7,231 bases of DNA from Actinomycetes bacterium. GTDB taxonomy: Bacteria; Actinomycetota; Actinomycetes; Propionibacteriales; Propionibacteriaceae. The translations under genes and the position numbers were made by a program. Positions 1-5,645 of this stretch are shown in pieces. Under the pieces are notes generated by a model that saw only the letters and a program-made list of their open reading frames with translations, was not told the origin of the DNA and made no database searches. Each line of letters begins with the position of its first letter. Positions within the stretch are counted from its first letter, which is position 1. The stretch lies in the NCBI GenBank assembly GCA_023387135.1, contig JAEWIK010000292.1, positions 1 through 7,231 on the forward strand, read 5' to 3'.

Positions 1-1212
1 GGTCAGTCGCAGGATGGTGGCGCCGCCGAGCCCCATGACGCCCAGCACCACGGCGGCCAGGGGCAGCGAGGCGAGGGCGGTCACCCCCGAGATCACCAGC
101 GGGGCGAGCGCGCTGCCGGAGTCGCTGGCGAACCGCCACGCGCCGAGGAAGGGAGCGGGGTCGTCGGGGTCGGCGAGGTCGGCGCCGATGGTCATGAGCA
201 TGCCGGCGCCGATGCCGTTGGCGAGCGAGAGGAACACGGCGACGGCGACGAACGCCGCCACGCGCCAGGAGAGTTCGTGGGTGGCGGCCAGCACCAGGTG
301 GCCGATGCCGAGACCGACCATGGACGGGACGGCGACCCACTGCCTCCCGAACCTGTCCATGATCCAGCCGCCGGAGTAGAACAGCGCGAAGTCGACGACG
401 CCCGCGACGCCGACGATGAGCGCCGTCGAGGTCTCGTTGAGGCCGATGCTGACCGCCCACAGGGGAAGCAGCACCTGCCGGCTGGCGCGCAGGGCCGCCA
501 CCAGTGCGGCGCCGCTCCCGACGGTGGCGAGGGTCCGACGATGCTCCCAGATGGTGGGGAACAGCCCGCGGGCCTCCGACGCGACTTCGAGTTCGCCTGC
601 CCTGAGGGTCCCGGACGGCGTGCGGGCCGCCAGCGCCGACTCGGGATCGCGCAGGACGAGGAGGACGAGCGCCGTCGCCGCGCAGCCGGCGAGCTGGATC
701 CAGAAGGCAGACCCTGCGTCGCCCGTGGTGCCCACGACCGCGGCGGTGAGGAAGGGGCCGATGAGGTAGCCGAGCCTGAAGGTGCCGCCGAGGGTCGACA
801 GGGCCCGCGCGCGATACCGCAGCGGCACGTAACTGGTCATGAAGGCGTGCCTGGCCAGGCCGAACACCGCGGTCGCCAGCCCGATCACGAACACCCCGAC
901 ACCGAGGACGAAAGGCGTGGCGCCCAGCACGCAGACGAGCACGCCGATGCCCGCCAGCAGGGCGGCACCGATCATCGACGCGCGCTCGCCGACCCTCGCC
1001 ACGATGAGGCCGGACGGGATGTCGCCGATCAGTTGACCGACGATCATCATGGCGGCGACCAGCCCGGCGCCGGCCAGCCCCGAACCCAGGTTGTTCGCCA
1101 CGATCGGGATGATCGGGAGGATCGCTCCCTCGCCGATCGAGAACAGCAAGGTGGGGAGGAAGACAGGACCTACCACCGAACGCCACGGGAAGGAGGCGTC
1201 GGTCGCGGTCAC
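1..1212 (-). CDS. MFS transporter, probable drug or metabolite exporter (3' end cut by window edge)
   Basis: This is a major facilitator superfamily permease; 404 residues are visible, so it is close to full length for the usual 12-helix fold of about 400-420. I found it by translating the minus strand from a GTG at 1212-1210; the reading frame is open to base 1. Hydrophobic segments alternate with short charged loops. The loop between helices 2 and 3 has a motif A-like stretch (G63, D64, R73, G75, R77), and a second copy, DRFGR, occurs at residues 286-290 in the second half, as expected from the internal duplication of the fold. A GTFRLGYLIGP stretch near residues 142-153 resembles motif C of exporters. 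The GTG has only a distant GAGGG (1226-1230, 13 bases away), so the start is moderately sure. It lies 43 bases after yggS and is the last visible gene of the TetR-led operon. This suggests export of whatever the TetR protein senses; the substrate is unknown. Confidence 0.88.
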   Translation of the reverse strand, partial: MTATDASFPWRSVVGPVFLPTLLFSIGEGAILPIIPIVANNLGSGLAGAGLVAAMMIVGQLIGDIPSGLIVARVGERASMIGAALLAGIGVLVCVLGATPFVLGVGVFVIGLATAVFGLARHAFMTSYVPLRYRARALSTLGGTFRLGYLIGPFLTAAVVGTTGDAGSAFWIQLAGCAATALVLLVLRDPESALAARTPSGTLRAGELEVASEARGLFPTIWEHRRTLATVGSGAALVAALRASRQVLLPLWAVSIGLNETSTALIVGVAGVVDFALFYSGGWIMDRFGRQWVAVPSMVGLGIGHLVLAATHELSWRVAAFVAVAVFLSLANGIGAGMLMTIGADLADPDDPAPFLGAWRFASDSGSALAPLVISGVTALASLPLAAVVLGVMGLGGATILRLT

Positions 1213-1255
1213 AGGTGCACGGTAACCCTCGGGACAGACGAACCGGGAGGCGGTC

Positions 1256-1978
1256 TCAGAGCCGCCCGGCGCGGGCGCCGAACAGCGCCTGGCCCACGCG
1301 GACGACCGTCGCCCCTTCCTCGATGGCGAGTTCGAAGTCGCCCGACATGCCCATGGACAGCTCGGTGAGGCTCGGCGTGGACGCCCGCAGCTCGTCCCGA
1401 AGTTCGCGCAACCCGACGAAACAGCGGCGGACCTCACGCTCGTCGGTGCTGTTGACCGCCAGGGTCATCAGCCCGACGACGTGCAGCCTGTCGAAGCGGG
1501 GGAGCTCCGCGAGGAAGCCCGCCACCTGCTCGGGCGGGACGCCGAACTTGCTCGGCTCGCCGGAGGTGTTCACCTCCACGTACACGTCGAGGGTGCGGTC
1601 TGTGAGCCGCAGCCGCCGGTCGAGCGCCTCGGCGAGCCGGACGGAGTCGAGCGCGTGGAAGTCGCTGGCGAAGCCCACGACGTCCTTGGCCTTGTTCGAC
1701 TGCAGGTGACCGATCATCGACCAGCGCAGGCCCGGGACGTCCGCCAGCGCCGCGGCCTTCTGCGACGCCTCCTGTGCCTTGTTCTCGCCGAACGTGCGGA
1801 GCCCTGCGGCGGCGGCGTCGCGCAGCCTCTCGGCGGGGACTGTCTTGGTGACGGCGAGCAGCCTGACGTCGGACGGGCTGCGGCCCGCGCGCTCGCAGGC
1901 GGCGTCCATCCGGGCACTGACCGCGGCCAGGTTGCGGGAGATGTCCGCAACGCCGGCCGCGATGTCGTTCTGCGTCAT
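1256..1978 (-). CDS. yggS: YggS/PLPBP family pyridoxal 5'-phosphate homeostasis protein
   Basis: This 240-residue protein belongs to the YggS/PROSC family, a single-domain cytoplasmic alanine-racemase-fold barrel. Family members bind pyridoxal phosphate without known enzyme activity and keep its free pool balanced, which affects amino and keto acid metabolism. The lysine that forms the Schiff base is K45 in the motif LLAVTKTV. Further family landmarks are FGENKAQE, WSMIGHLQSNKAK, VNTSGEPSKFG, GLMTLA and the C-terminal SMGMSGDFELAIEEGATVVR segment followed by VGQALFG, which holds phosphate-binding residues. Length is normal. The ATG is preceded by GGAG (forward CTCC, 1986-1989) at a 7-base spacing. 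It starts 16 bases after the zinc-ribbon gene and ends 43 bases before the MFS gene, so it appears to be co-transcribed in the TetR-led operon. In many actinobacteria yggS instead sits between ftsZ and sepF, so this may be a relocated copy or a second one. Confidence 0.95.
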   Translation of the reverse strand: MTQNDIAAGVADISRNLAAVSARMDAACERAGRSPSDVRLLAVTKTVPAERLRDAAAAGLRTFGENKAQEASQKAAALADVPGLRWSMIGHLQSNKAKDVVGFASDFHALDSVRLAEALDRRLRLTDRTLDVYVEVNTSGEPSKFGVPPEQVAGFLAELPRFDRLHVVGLMTLAVNSTDEREVRRCFVGLRELRDELRASTPSLTELSMGMSGDFELAIEEGATVVRVGQALFGARAGRL

Positions 1979-1994
1979 GGCTTGGCTCCAGGGG

Positions 1995-2249
1995 TCACTC
2001 GACCGCCGACACTACTCCCTGCCACGCCGGGAGCTTGGCCATCAGCCGGATGGCAGTCACCCGCGCGACGTCGGGATCCAGGCCCTGGCTGGTGGCCAGG
2101 AAGCCGGTCATCCCGACGACGGCCTCGTCATAGGACCGCAGGGAGCCGTCCGGACGCGCGCAGTGAACGCAGTAGTCCTTGCTGGTGTCGCCGGACGCGA
2201 AGTCCTCCGGGGCGACCATCGGCATGCCGCAGGCAATGCACTGTTTCAT
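1995..2249 (-). CDS. Small putative zinc-ribbon protein (Zn_ribbon_2-like)
   Basis: This is an 84-residue protein. Four cysteines in two CxxC pairs, C4-C7 (CIAC) and C27-C30 (CVHC), can bind one zinc ion as a zinc ribbon. After C7 comes GMPMVAPEDFASG, and after the second knuckle a helical tail includes SYDEAVVGMTGFL and ends in AKLPAW. This arrangement matches the putative zinc-ribbon family that I recall as PF12674. Its biochemical role is not established; members are often found beside regulators. The frame is open further upstream, but the true start is clearly the ATG at 2249-2247. It has a strong AAGGAGG 7 bases before it and overlaps the TetR stop as ATGA. This overlap implies translational coupling with the repressor. 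DNA, RNA or protein binding are all possible. Confidence 0.88.
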   Translation of the reverse strand: MKQCIACGMPMVAPEDFASGDTSKDYCVHCARPDGSLRSYDEAVVGMTGFLATSQGLDPDVARVTAIRLMAKLPAWQGVVSAVE

Positions 2250-2857
2250 GGTGTTTCCTCCTTCTCGGTGGTCCGCCTGGACGGATCGACCAGGCGTAGA
2301 TAGGTGTCGATCAGGCTCGCGCCGTGGCGTTCGATGACCCGGCCCTCGGGGGCGAAGAGGTCGCCGTTGGCCAGGTAGTGGTGGACGAGCCCGATCCAGG
2401 TGTTGAACAGCAGGTGCGGGGGGATTCCCGCCGCCGCAGGTTCCCGGGCGATGACCTGGCCGAAGTGGAACGAGATCGCCGACTGGATCTCGATGAGGGC
2501 GTCGCGGGCGGCCTGGGGCAGCAGCCTGTTCTCGATGACGAGCCTGGTGTAGAAGGGTTCGAACTCCGCGATGCCGTCGAGGTGCGCGCGCAGGGTCGCT
2601 TCGAGAGTGCCGCTGGACGTCGCCAGTTCGTGGGTGCGCAGGGCGATCCTGGCGCCGAACTCGCCGATCACCGCCTCGACGAGCGCTTCCTGGGAGGCGA
2701 AGTGGACGAAGACCGTTCCCTGCGCCACCCCTGCGGCCGTGGCGACGTCCGAGACGCGGGTGCCGGCGATGCCGTGGTCGGAGAAGACCTCGTACGCGGT
2801 GCGCAGCAGCAACGCCCGCGTCTGTTCCTTCCGGGCCGCCCTCGTGAGCTGGTTCAT
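2246..2857 (-). CDS. TetR/AcrR family transcriptional repressor
   Basis: This 203-residue protein has the TetR layout: an N-terminal three-helix DNA-binding domain and a larger helical ligand and dimerisation domain. The N-terminal part (about residues 10-63) holds the family signature: LLLRTAYEVFSDHGIAGTRV, then the helix-turn-helix SDVATAAGVAQGTVFVHF (36-53) and the usual F/Y-x-S/H-K/Q-E-x-L sequel FASQEALVEAVIG. The C-terminal part (65-195) is diverse, as expected, and gives no ligand. The ATG at 2857 has GAGGAG 7 bases upstream. It is the first gene of the leftward operon, overlaps the zinc-ribbon gene by 4 bases, and is followed by yggS and an MFS transporter. By analogy with known TetR-exporter pairs it probably represses its own operon and releases DNA on binding a small molecule. 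Two tandem palindromes immediately upstream are the likely operators. Confidence 0.94.
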   Translation of the reverse strand: MNQLTRAARKEQTRALLLRTAYEVFSDHGIAGTRVSDVATAAGVAQGTVFVHFASQEALVEAVIGEFGARIALRTHELATSSGTLEATLRAHLDGIAEFEPFYTRLVIENRLLPQAARDALIEIQSAISFHFGQVIAREPAAAGIPPHLLFNTWIGLVHHYLANGDLFAPEGRVIERHGASLIDTYLRLVDPSRRTTEKEETP

Positions 2858-2861
2858 TCAA

Positions 2862-2890
2862 TGACTCCTCAGTCAGTGACTCGTTAGTCA
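2862..2890. promoter_or_regulatory. Tandem TetR-type operators, TGACT-N4-AGTCA twice
   Basis: Two 14-base sequences of the form TGACT-N4-AGTCA lie at 2862-2875 and 2877-2890, each with perfect 5-base arms. Their starts are 15 bases apart, and the junction between them (2871-2881) is itself an AGTCA-G-TGACT palindrome. A further AGTCA-like half-site extends to 2894. The left copy lies 5 bases upstream of the repressor ATG, and its spacer holds the GAGGAG Shine-Dalgarno sequence on the minus strand. Symmetry, repetition and position next to a TetR gene suggest autoregulatory operators. That the TetR protein binds here is inference. Confidence 0.7.
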
Positions 2891-2891
2891 G

Positions 2892-2918
2892 TCAATACCC
2901 TGACGACCGGCCTGTCAA
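2892..2918 (-). promoter_or_regulatory. Possible promoter of the TetR-led operon
   Basis: Read on the minus strand, TTGACA (2918-2913) is a perfect -35 consensus, and TATTGA (2897-2892) could be the -10 box. The spacer of 15 bases is shorter than the usual 16-18, so this assignment is tentative. If correct, transcription would begin within the right-hand palindrome, so the bound repressor would block it directly. Confidence 0.35.
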
Positions 2919-2947
2919 CCGTGACGCAGGACGATGTCACACCGGTC

Positions 2948-2976
2948 TTGAAATGACATCACAGTGATGTCATGAT
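2948..2976 (+). promoter_or_regulatory. Probable promoter of the RHH-DUF4097 unit, giving a leaderless mRNA
   Basis: TTGAAA (2948-2953) and CATGAT (2971-2976) are spaced exactly 17 bases apart and resemble -35 and -10 boxes. Transcription should start about 7 bases after the -10 box, at or next to the A of the ATG at 2983. No Shine-Dalgarno sequence lies between the -10 box and that ATG, which agrees with leaderless translation, a common mode in actinobacteria. The palindrome at 2953-2973 lies between and over the two boxes. Confidence 0.55.
2953..2973. promoter_or_regulatory. Perfect 10-bp inverted repeat, probable RHH-protein operator
   Basis: ATGACATCAC (2953-2962) and GTGATGTCAT (2964-2973) are exact reverse complements around a single central base. 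The core half-site TGATGTCA recurs as TGGTGTCA at 2976-2983 and CGATGTCA at 2932-2939. The half-site starts (2932, 2954 inverted, 2965, 2976) are all separated by multiples of 11 bases, so they lie on one face of the helix. Ribbon-helix-helix repressors typically bind such short, phased repeats as adjacent dimers, and the next gene encodes one. Autoregulation is inferred. Confidence 0.65.
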
Positions 2977-2982
2977 GGTGTC

Positions 2983-3528
2983 ATGAACATCGATCCTTAC
3001 ATCGAGAAGCTCCGCGCGAGCCTGCGGGCCGCGGCCGAGCTGGGCGGCGACGAAGGCCGCGCCGCCGCCGAGCGCGTGGGAACCGCCCTGGAACCCGCCG
3101 CCCGGCTGGCCATCATGGAGGCCGTCACCCAGGCCGCCGCCGAGATCAGTTCCGAGCTGCCGTCCGGCGCCGTCGGCGTCAGGCTCGCGGGCGAGGGGCT
3201 CGAATTCCAGTTCAACCGCGGCCCCGAGAGCTATCCGGAGCCGCCGGCACCCCCCGCGGCGGACGAGGACGAGGCGATGACGGCACGCGTCACCCTCCGG
3301 CTCCCCGAGGCGGTCAAGACCCGGATCGAGGAGTTCGCGGCAGCGGCGGGCATCTCGCTGAACAGTTGGATAGTCAACGCGCTGCGGCAGGCGACCCAGG
3401 GCGGCGGCTTCTCGGCCCGCATCGACCTCGGGGGCGGCCAGCCCTTCATCGACGTGCAGGGGTTCCCCTTCAACGACCTCGGCAAGCCGGGCAAGCGCCA
3501 CGGCAACCGGATGCACGGCTGGATCTGA
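2983..3528 (+). CDS. Ribbon-helix-helix DNA-binding protein (HicB-antitoxin-like annotation)
   Basis: This 181-residue protein has three parts. Residues 1-80 form an alanine-rich helical region (YIEKLRASLRAAAELGGDE, then a segment rich in AAEIS and ELPSG) that resembles the N-terminus of actinobacterial proteins usually called HicB family antitoxins. A Pro/Glu/Asp-rich linker covers about 81-98. A ribbon-helix-helix fold follows at 100-137: strand TARVTLRLPEAVKTRI, then the turn and helix ISLNSWIVNALRQA. The tail (138-181) is Gly-rich with a final GNRMHGW motif that I recall in related proteins. RHH proteins dimerise and insert the paired strand into the major groove. The protein probably represses its own promoter through the half-sites just upstream. 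It lies 17 bases before the DUF4097 gene, with which it forms a unit. The start ATG at 2983 has no Shine-Dalgarno sequence, consistent with a leaderless mRNA. The antitoxin label is doubtful because no toxin is adjacent. Confidence 0.88.
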   Translation: MNIDPYIEKLRASLRAAAELGGDEGRAAAERVGTALEPAARLAIMEAVTQAAAEISSELPSGAVGVRLAGEGLEFQFNRGPESYPEPPAPPAADEDEAMTARVTLRLPEAVKTRIEEFAAAAGISLNSWIVNALRQATQGGGFSARIDLGGGQPFIDVQGFPFNDLGKPGKRHGNRMHGWI

Positions 3529-3545
3529 GGACAGGAGAAACAACC

Positions 3546-4376
3546 ATGGACCACACCTTCGAGACCCCGCGTCCTGTCGAGCTCTACGTGGAACTCGACC
3601 GCGGCAACGTCAGCATCACTGCCTCCGACACCACGGAATCCCACGTCCGCGTCGAGGGCGACCAGCCCGAGCGGCTGCGCGTCAGCCAGACCGGTGACGG
3701 CATCAGCGCCATCGTCGACAGGCGCTCCTTCTTCGACTTCGCCGCAGGGCTGTCGGTGTGGATCACCGTCCCGTTCGACAGCGCCGTCGTGGTGAAGACG
3801 GGCTCCGCCGGCGTCCAGACCGTCGGGCGACTCGCGAGCGCCGCGATCAACACAGGTTCCGGCGACGTCGAGGTGGCAGACACCACCGGCGTGGCGTCGG
3901 TCAAGACAGGCTCCGGCGAGGTGCGCATCGGCAGCGCCGGACGCGTGCAGGTCAAGACGGGCTCCGGCGCCGTCAGCGTCGGCGAGTCGGTCGGTGAGGC
4001 AGGAGTCGTGACCGGCTCCGGTGCCATCGAGGTCGGGCTCGCCCACGGCAGGGCCGTGCTCAAGAGCGGGTCGGGTGACATCACTGTCGACAGCGCCGAC
4101 TCCGACCTCAACCTCAACACCGCCAGCGGCAGCGTCGAGGTCGCCAGGGTGCGTCGCGGCGACATCACCGTGTCGACAGTGTCGGGCTCGGCAGGCGTCG
4201 GCGTCCCGACGGGAGTGCCGGTCTGGACCGACATCTCGACGGTGACGGGACGGCTGGAGTCCGACCTGCGGGGCGCCGGGCGTCCTGAGCCGGGCCAGGA
4301 CAGCGTGAAGCTCCGGGTGAAGACCGTGAGCGGCGGCGTCAGGCTCGTCGAACTGGAGGCCCTCGACCTCCGTTAG
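3546..4376 (+). CDS. DUF4097-type beta-strand repeat protein
   Basis: This 276-residue protein has no signal peptide or membrane segment and is probably cytoplasmic. It starts at the ATG at 3546, which has AGGAG (3533-3537) 8 bases upstream; the frame is open further upstream but only inside the preceding gene. After an N-terminal beta region (FETPRPVELYVELDRGNVSI) comes a run of short rungs, each beginning with a pattern like KTGSGDVEV. They begin near residues 84, 102, 120, 137, 155, 173, 191, 210, 231 and 259, spaced 17-19 residues apart over most of the run. Such repeats in DUF4097/toastrack-like proteins are expected to stack as a right-handed beta solenoid. The segment GRPEPGQDSVKLRVKT is typical of the family's C-terminus. 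Molecular function is unknown. The close spacing to the RHH gene suggests that the two work together, perhaps as a sensor or scaffold with a regulator. Confidence 0.88.
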   Translation: MDHTFETPRPVELYVELDRGNVSITASDTTESHVRVEGDQPERLRVSQTGDGISAIVDRRSFFDFAAGLSVWITVPFDSAVVVKTGSAGVQTVGRLASAAINTGSGDVEVADTTGVASVKTGSGEVRIGSAGRVQVKTGSGAVSVGESVGEAGVVTGSGAIEVGLAHGRAVLKSGSGDITVDSADSDLNLNTASGSVEVARVRRGDITVSTVSGSAGVGVPTGVPVWTDISTVTGRLESDLRGAGRPEPGQDSVKLRVKTVSGGVRLVELEALDLR

Positions 4377-4380
4377 CCCA

Positions 4381-5571
4381 TCAGCCGAACTCTACGCGGA
4401 CCGGGGTTCCACTCAGGTCCGCGTAGACCTTCGTGACGTGGGCGGTCGCCTGCCAGCGCGAGCCGTCCCTCCCCTTCACGTCGGCGCGGACGGCGAGGTC
4501 GACCGGCGCCGTGGCGTACCCGACGCGGTCGAGCGCGGGGGAGAGGTCGTCCAAAGTTCGCCGTCCCGACAGCAGGCGCCAGGTGACTGTCGACTCGTCG
4601 AGCTTGCTGCCCTTGGGAGGCACGATGCCGAAGCCGCACCCGGCCGGGTCGAACTCGACGGCTGCGAGACACCGTTTGAGCAGCGCCCGTGCCGCGGCGG
4701 CGATCTCGTCCCTGGCCGCGTCGCTGAGAGCGAGAGCGGGGCGCGGGGACACCGTGGACGTGGGGCCGTCGACGACGAAACCTGACGACGTCAGCCGGTA
4801 GCGGGGATCGTCCACGCCGAGGGTGTAGCTGCCGGGGAACAGGGTCACCGTCGAGGACGTGACGGGCCGTCCGTCCACCAGCAGCGGAAGCCCGCCGAAC
4901 CGCGGCAGGCGTACCTGCGCCGCGACGCTGCCGAGGCGCCAGTCCGAGCCGTGCCGGAAGACGGCGAAGGTGCCTGTCACCCGCCTGTCGCCGATGCTGT
5001 AAGTGGCGGTCACCGCCTGCGAGGCAGGCTCGTCCGAGCCCTCGGGCACATCGATGTCGGTGAGGCGAGAGTCGCTCGCCGCCAGCACGTCGGAGGTCAG
5101 CAGGCTCCTGTCGGCAGGCACGGCCGCCGCGAGGGCGAGTGCGCCCGGAGCGTCGGCCCGTTCCAACGCCTCGAGATACTGCCTGACCGCCGTCGAGGCC
5201 GGTGGCGCACCGGCTCCCGGAGGCGGGGTGATCGGATTCCTCGTGCTGCCGTAGATCACTGAGACGGCGATGATGGCCAGTCCGACGAGTGCCGCCGCCA
5301 CCGCGACGAGCACCGGGAGCCACCTGGCGCGTCCCGTCCGTCGCCGGCGGCTCGACGGGGCGGCAGCAGGCTGCAGCCCCTGCGTGCTGGTGTAGGGGAA
5401 CTGGCTCTCGGCCTGGGTCGTGGGAGCCTCGGGCAGCCCCTGCGTGCTCAGGTAGGGGAACTGGCGCAGGTTCTCCGGCTCGGGTGCCGCCTCGGAGAGC
5501 GGAGGGTCGGACGGCGGCTCTGCGGCACGCCGGGGCCCGCGTGGATTGCTTGTGGAATTCGCGTCGCTCAC
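4381..5571 (-). CDS. Single-pass membrane protein of unknown function with QFPYxSTQGL repeats
   Basis: I do not recognise a named family. The 396-residue protein has a Pro/Ala/Glu-rich N-terminus (1-75) with two copies of QFPYxSTQGL at 37-46 and 57-66, then a basic stretch (SSRRRRTGRARW, 73-84). One membrane helix follows (about 85-107), then a Pro-rich linker and a large C-terminal region. By the positive-inside rule the N-terminus is cytoplasmic and residues 110-396 are outside. Residues 127-220 (VRQYLEALERADAPGALALA...WRLGSV) resemble the NTF2-like/DUF4878 type of secreted domain. A second part around 222-275 has a beta-rich feel (FPGSYTLGVDDPRY). C301 and C312 could form a disulfide. The start is a GTG at 5571; a G-rich stretch (forward CCCCCC, 5578-5583) lies 6 bases upstream as Shine-Dalgarno. 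It lies 74 bases after the acyltransferase gene and may be co-transcribed with it. Its 3' end converges on the DUF4097 gene with a 4-base gap. Confidence 0.82.
   Translation of the reverse strand: MSDANSTSNPRGPRRAAEPPSDPPLSEAAPEPENLRQFPYLSTQGLPEAPTTQAESQFPYTSTQGLQPAAAPSSRRRRTGRARWLPVLVAVAAALVGLAIIAVSVIYGSTRNPITPPPGAGAPPASTAVRQYLEALERADAPGALALAAAVPADRSLLTSDVLAASDSRLTDIDVPEGSDEPASQAVTATYSIGDRRVTGTFAVFRHGSDWRLGSVAAQVRLPRFGGLPLLVDGRPVTSSTVTLFPGSYTLGVDDPRYRLTSSGFVVDGPTSTVSPRPALALSDAARDEIAAAARALLKRCLAAVEFDPAGCGFGIVPPKGSKLDESTVTWRLLSGRRTLDDLSPALDRVGYATAPVDLAVRADVKGRDGSRWQATAHVTKVYADLSGTPVRVEFG
4391..4427. repeat. Perfect 12-bp inverted repeat at the convergent gene ends
   Basis: TCTACGCGGACC (4391-4402) and GGTCCGCGTAGA (4416-4427) are exact reverse complements with a 13-base loop. 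The hairpin lies 15 bases past the DUF4097 stop and inside the last 16 codons of the opposing membrane-protein gene. It could act as a terminator for rightward transcription or slow both convergent polymerases. No clear T-tract follows on the plus strand, so a classical intrinsic terminator is unproven. Confidence 0.6.
5374..5464 (-). repeat. Direct repeat of 31 bases at 60-base period, encoding QFPYxSTQGL
   Basis: Two nearly identical 31-base copies lie at 5374-5404 and 5434-5464 and differ at 3 positions. They encode the motif QFPYxSTQGL twice, exactly 20 residues apart, in the cytoplasmic tail of the membrane protein. The spacers between and beyond the copies differ more, so the motif itself seems to be what is kept. 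Confidence 0.8.
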
Positions 5572-5645
5572 GTCACACCCCCCAGCCGCTACGTCCTCGC
5601 GGCAACGATAGAACGTGACCGGGTGAGTCGGGGGTTCTTCGCGCG

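Noticed and set aside
277..1368. Long plus-strand open frame of 363 codons, and others nearby at 14-379, 416-769 and 1481-2299
   Set aside because: They lie antisense to the MFS transporter and yggS. Their composition (runs of Arg, Gly, Asp, Glu, His or Ser/Pro) is typical of shadow frames in GC-rich DNA, and they show no family resemblance.
1995..2861. A 288-codon minus-strand frame ending in the zinc-ribbon sequence
   Set aside because: The upstream part is the TetR gene read out of frame (Arg/Pro/Gly-rich). The zinc-ribbon gene starts at its own ATG at 2249 with a strong Shine-Dalgarno sequence, so this is not a fusion protein.
2905..2947. GACCGG (2905-2910) and CCGGTC (2942-2947) as an operator or hairpin
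   Set aside because: The 6-base arms are 31 bases apart in GC-rich DNA, which is easily expected by chance.
2959..4046. Minus-strand frames antisense to the RHH and DUF4097 genes, considered as an antisense toxin
   Set aside because: The translations are low-complexity (rich in Asp, Gly, Ala and His) and mirror the sense codon usage. There is no ribosome-binding site or toxin motif.
3780..4340. Repeated GGCTCCGGCG-type DNA, considered as a tandem-repeat or mobile element
   Set aside because: The repeats follow the 17-19 residue rungs of the DUF4097 protein and vary at synonymous positions, so they are protein repeats and not a DNA element.
5572..5645. Gap between acyltransferase and membrane-protein genes, checked for a terminator or promoter
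   Set aside because: I see no convincing hairpin with a T-tract and no paired -35/-10 boxes, so I cannot say whether the two genes are separately transcribed.
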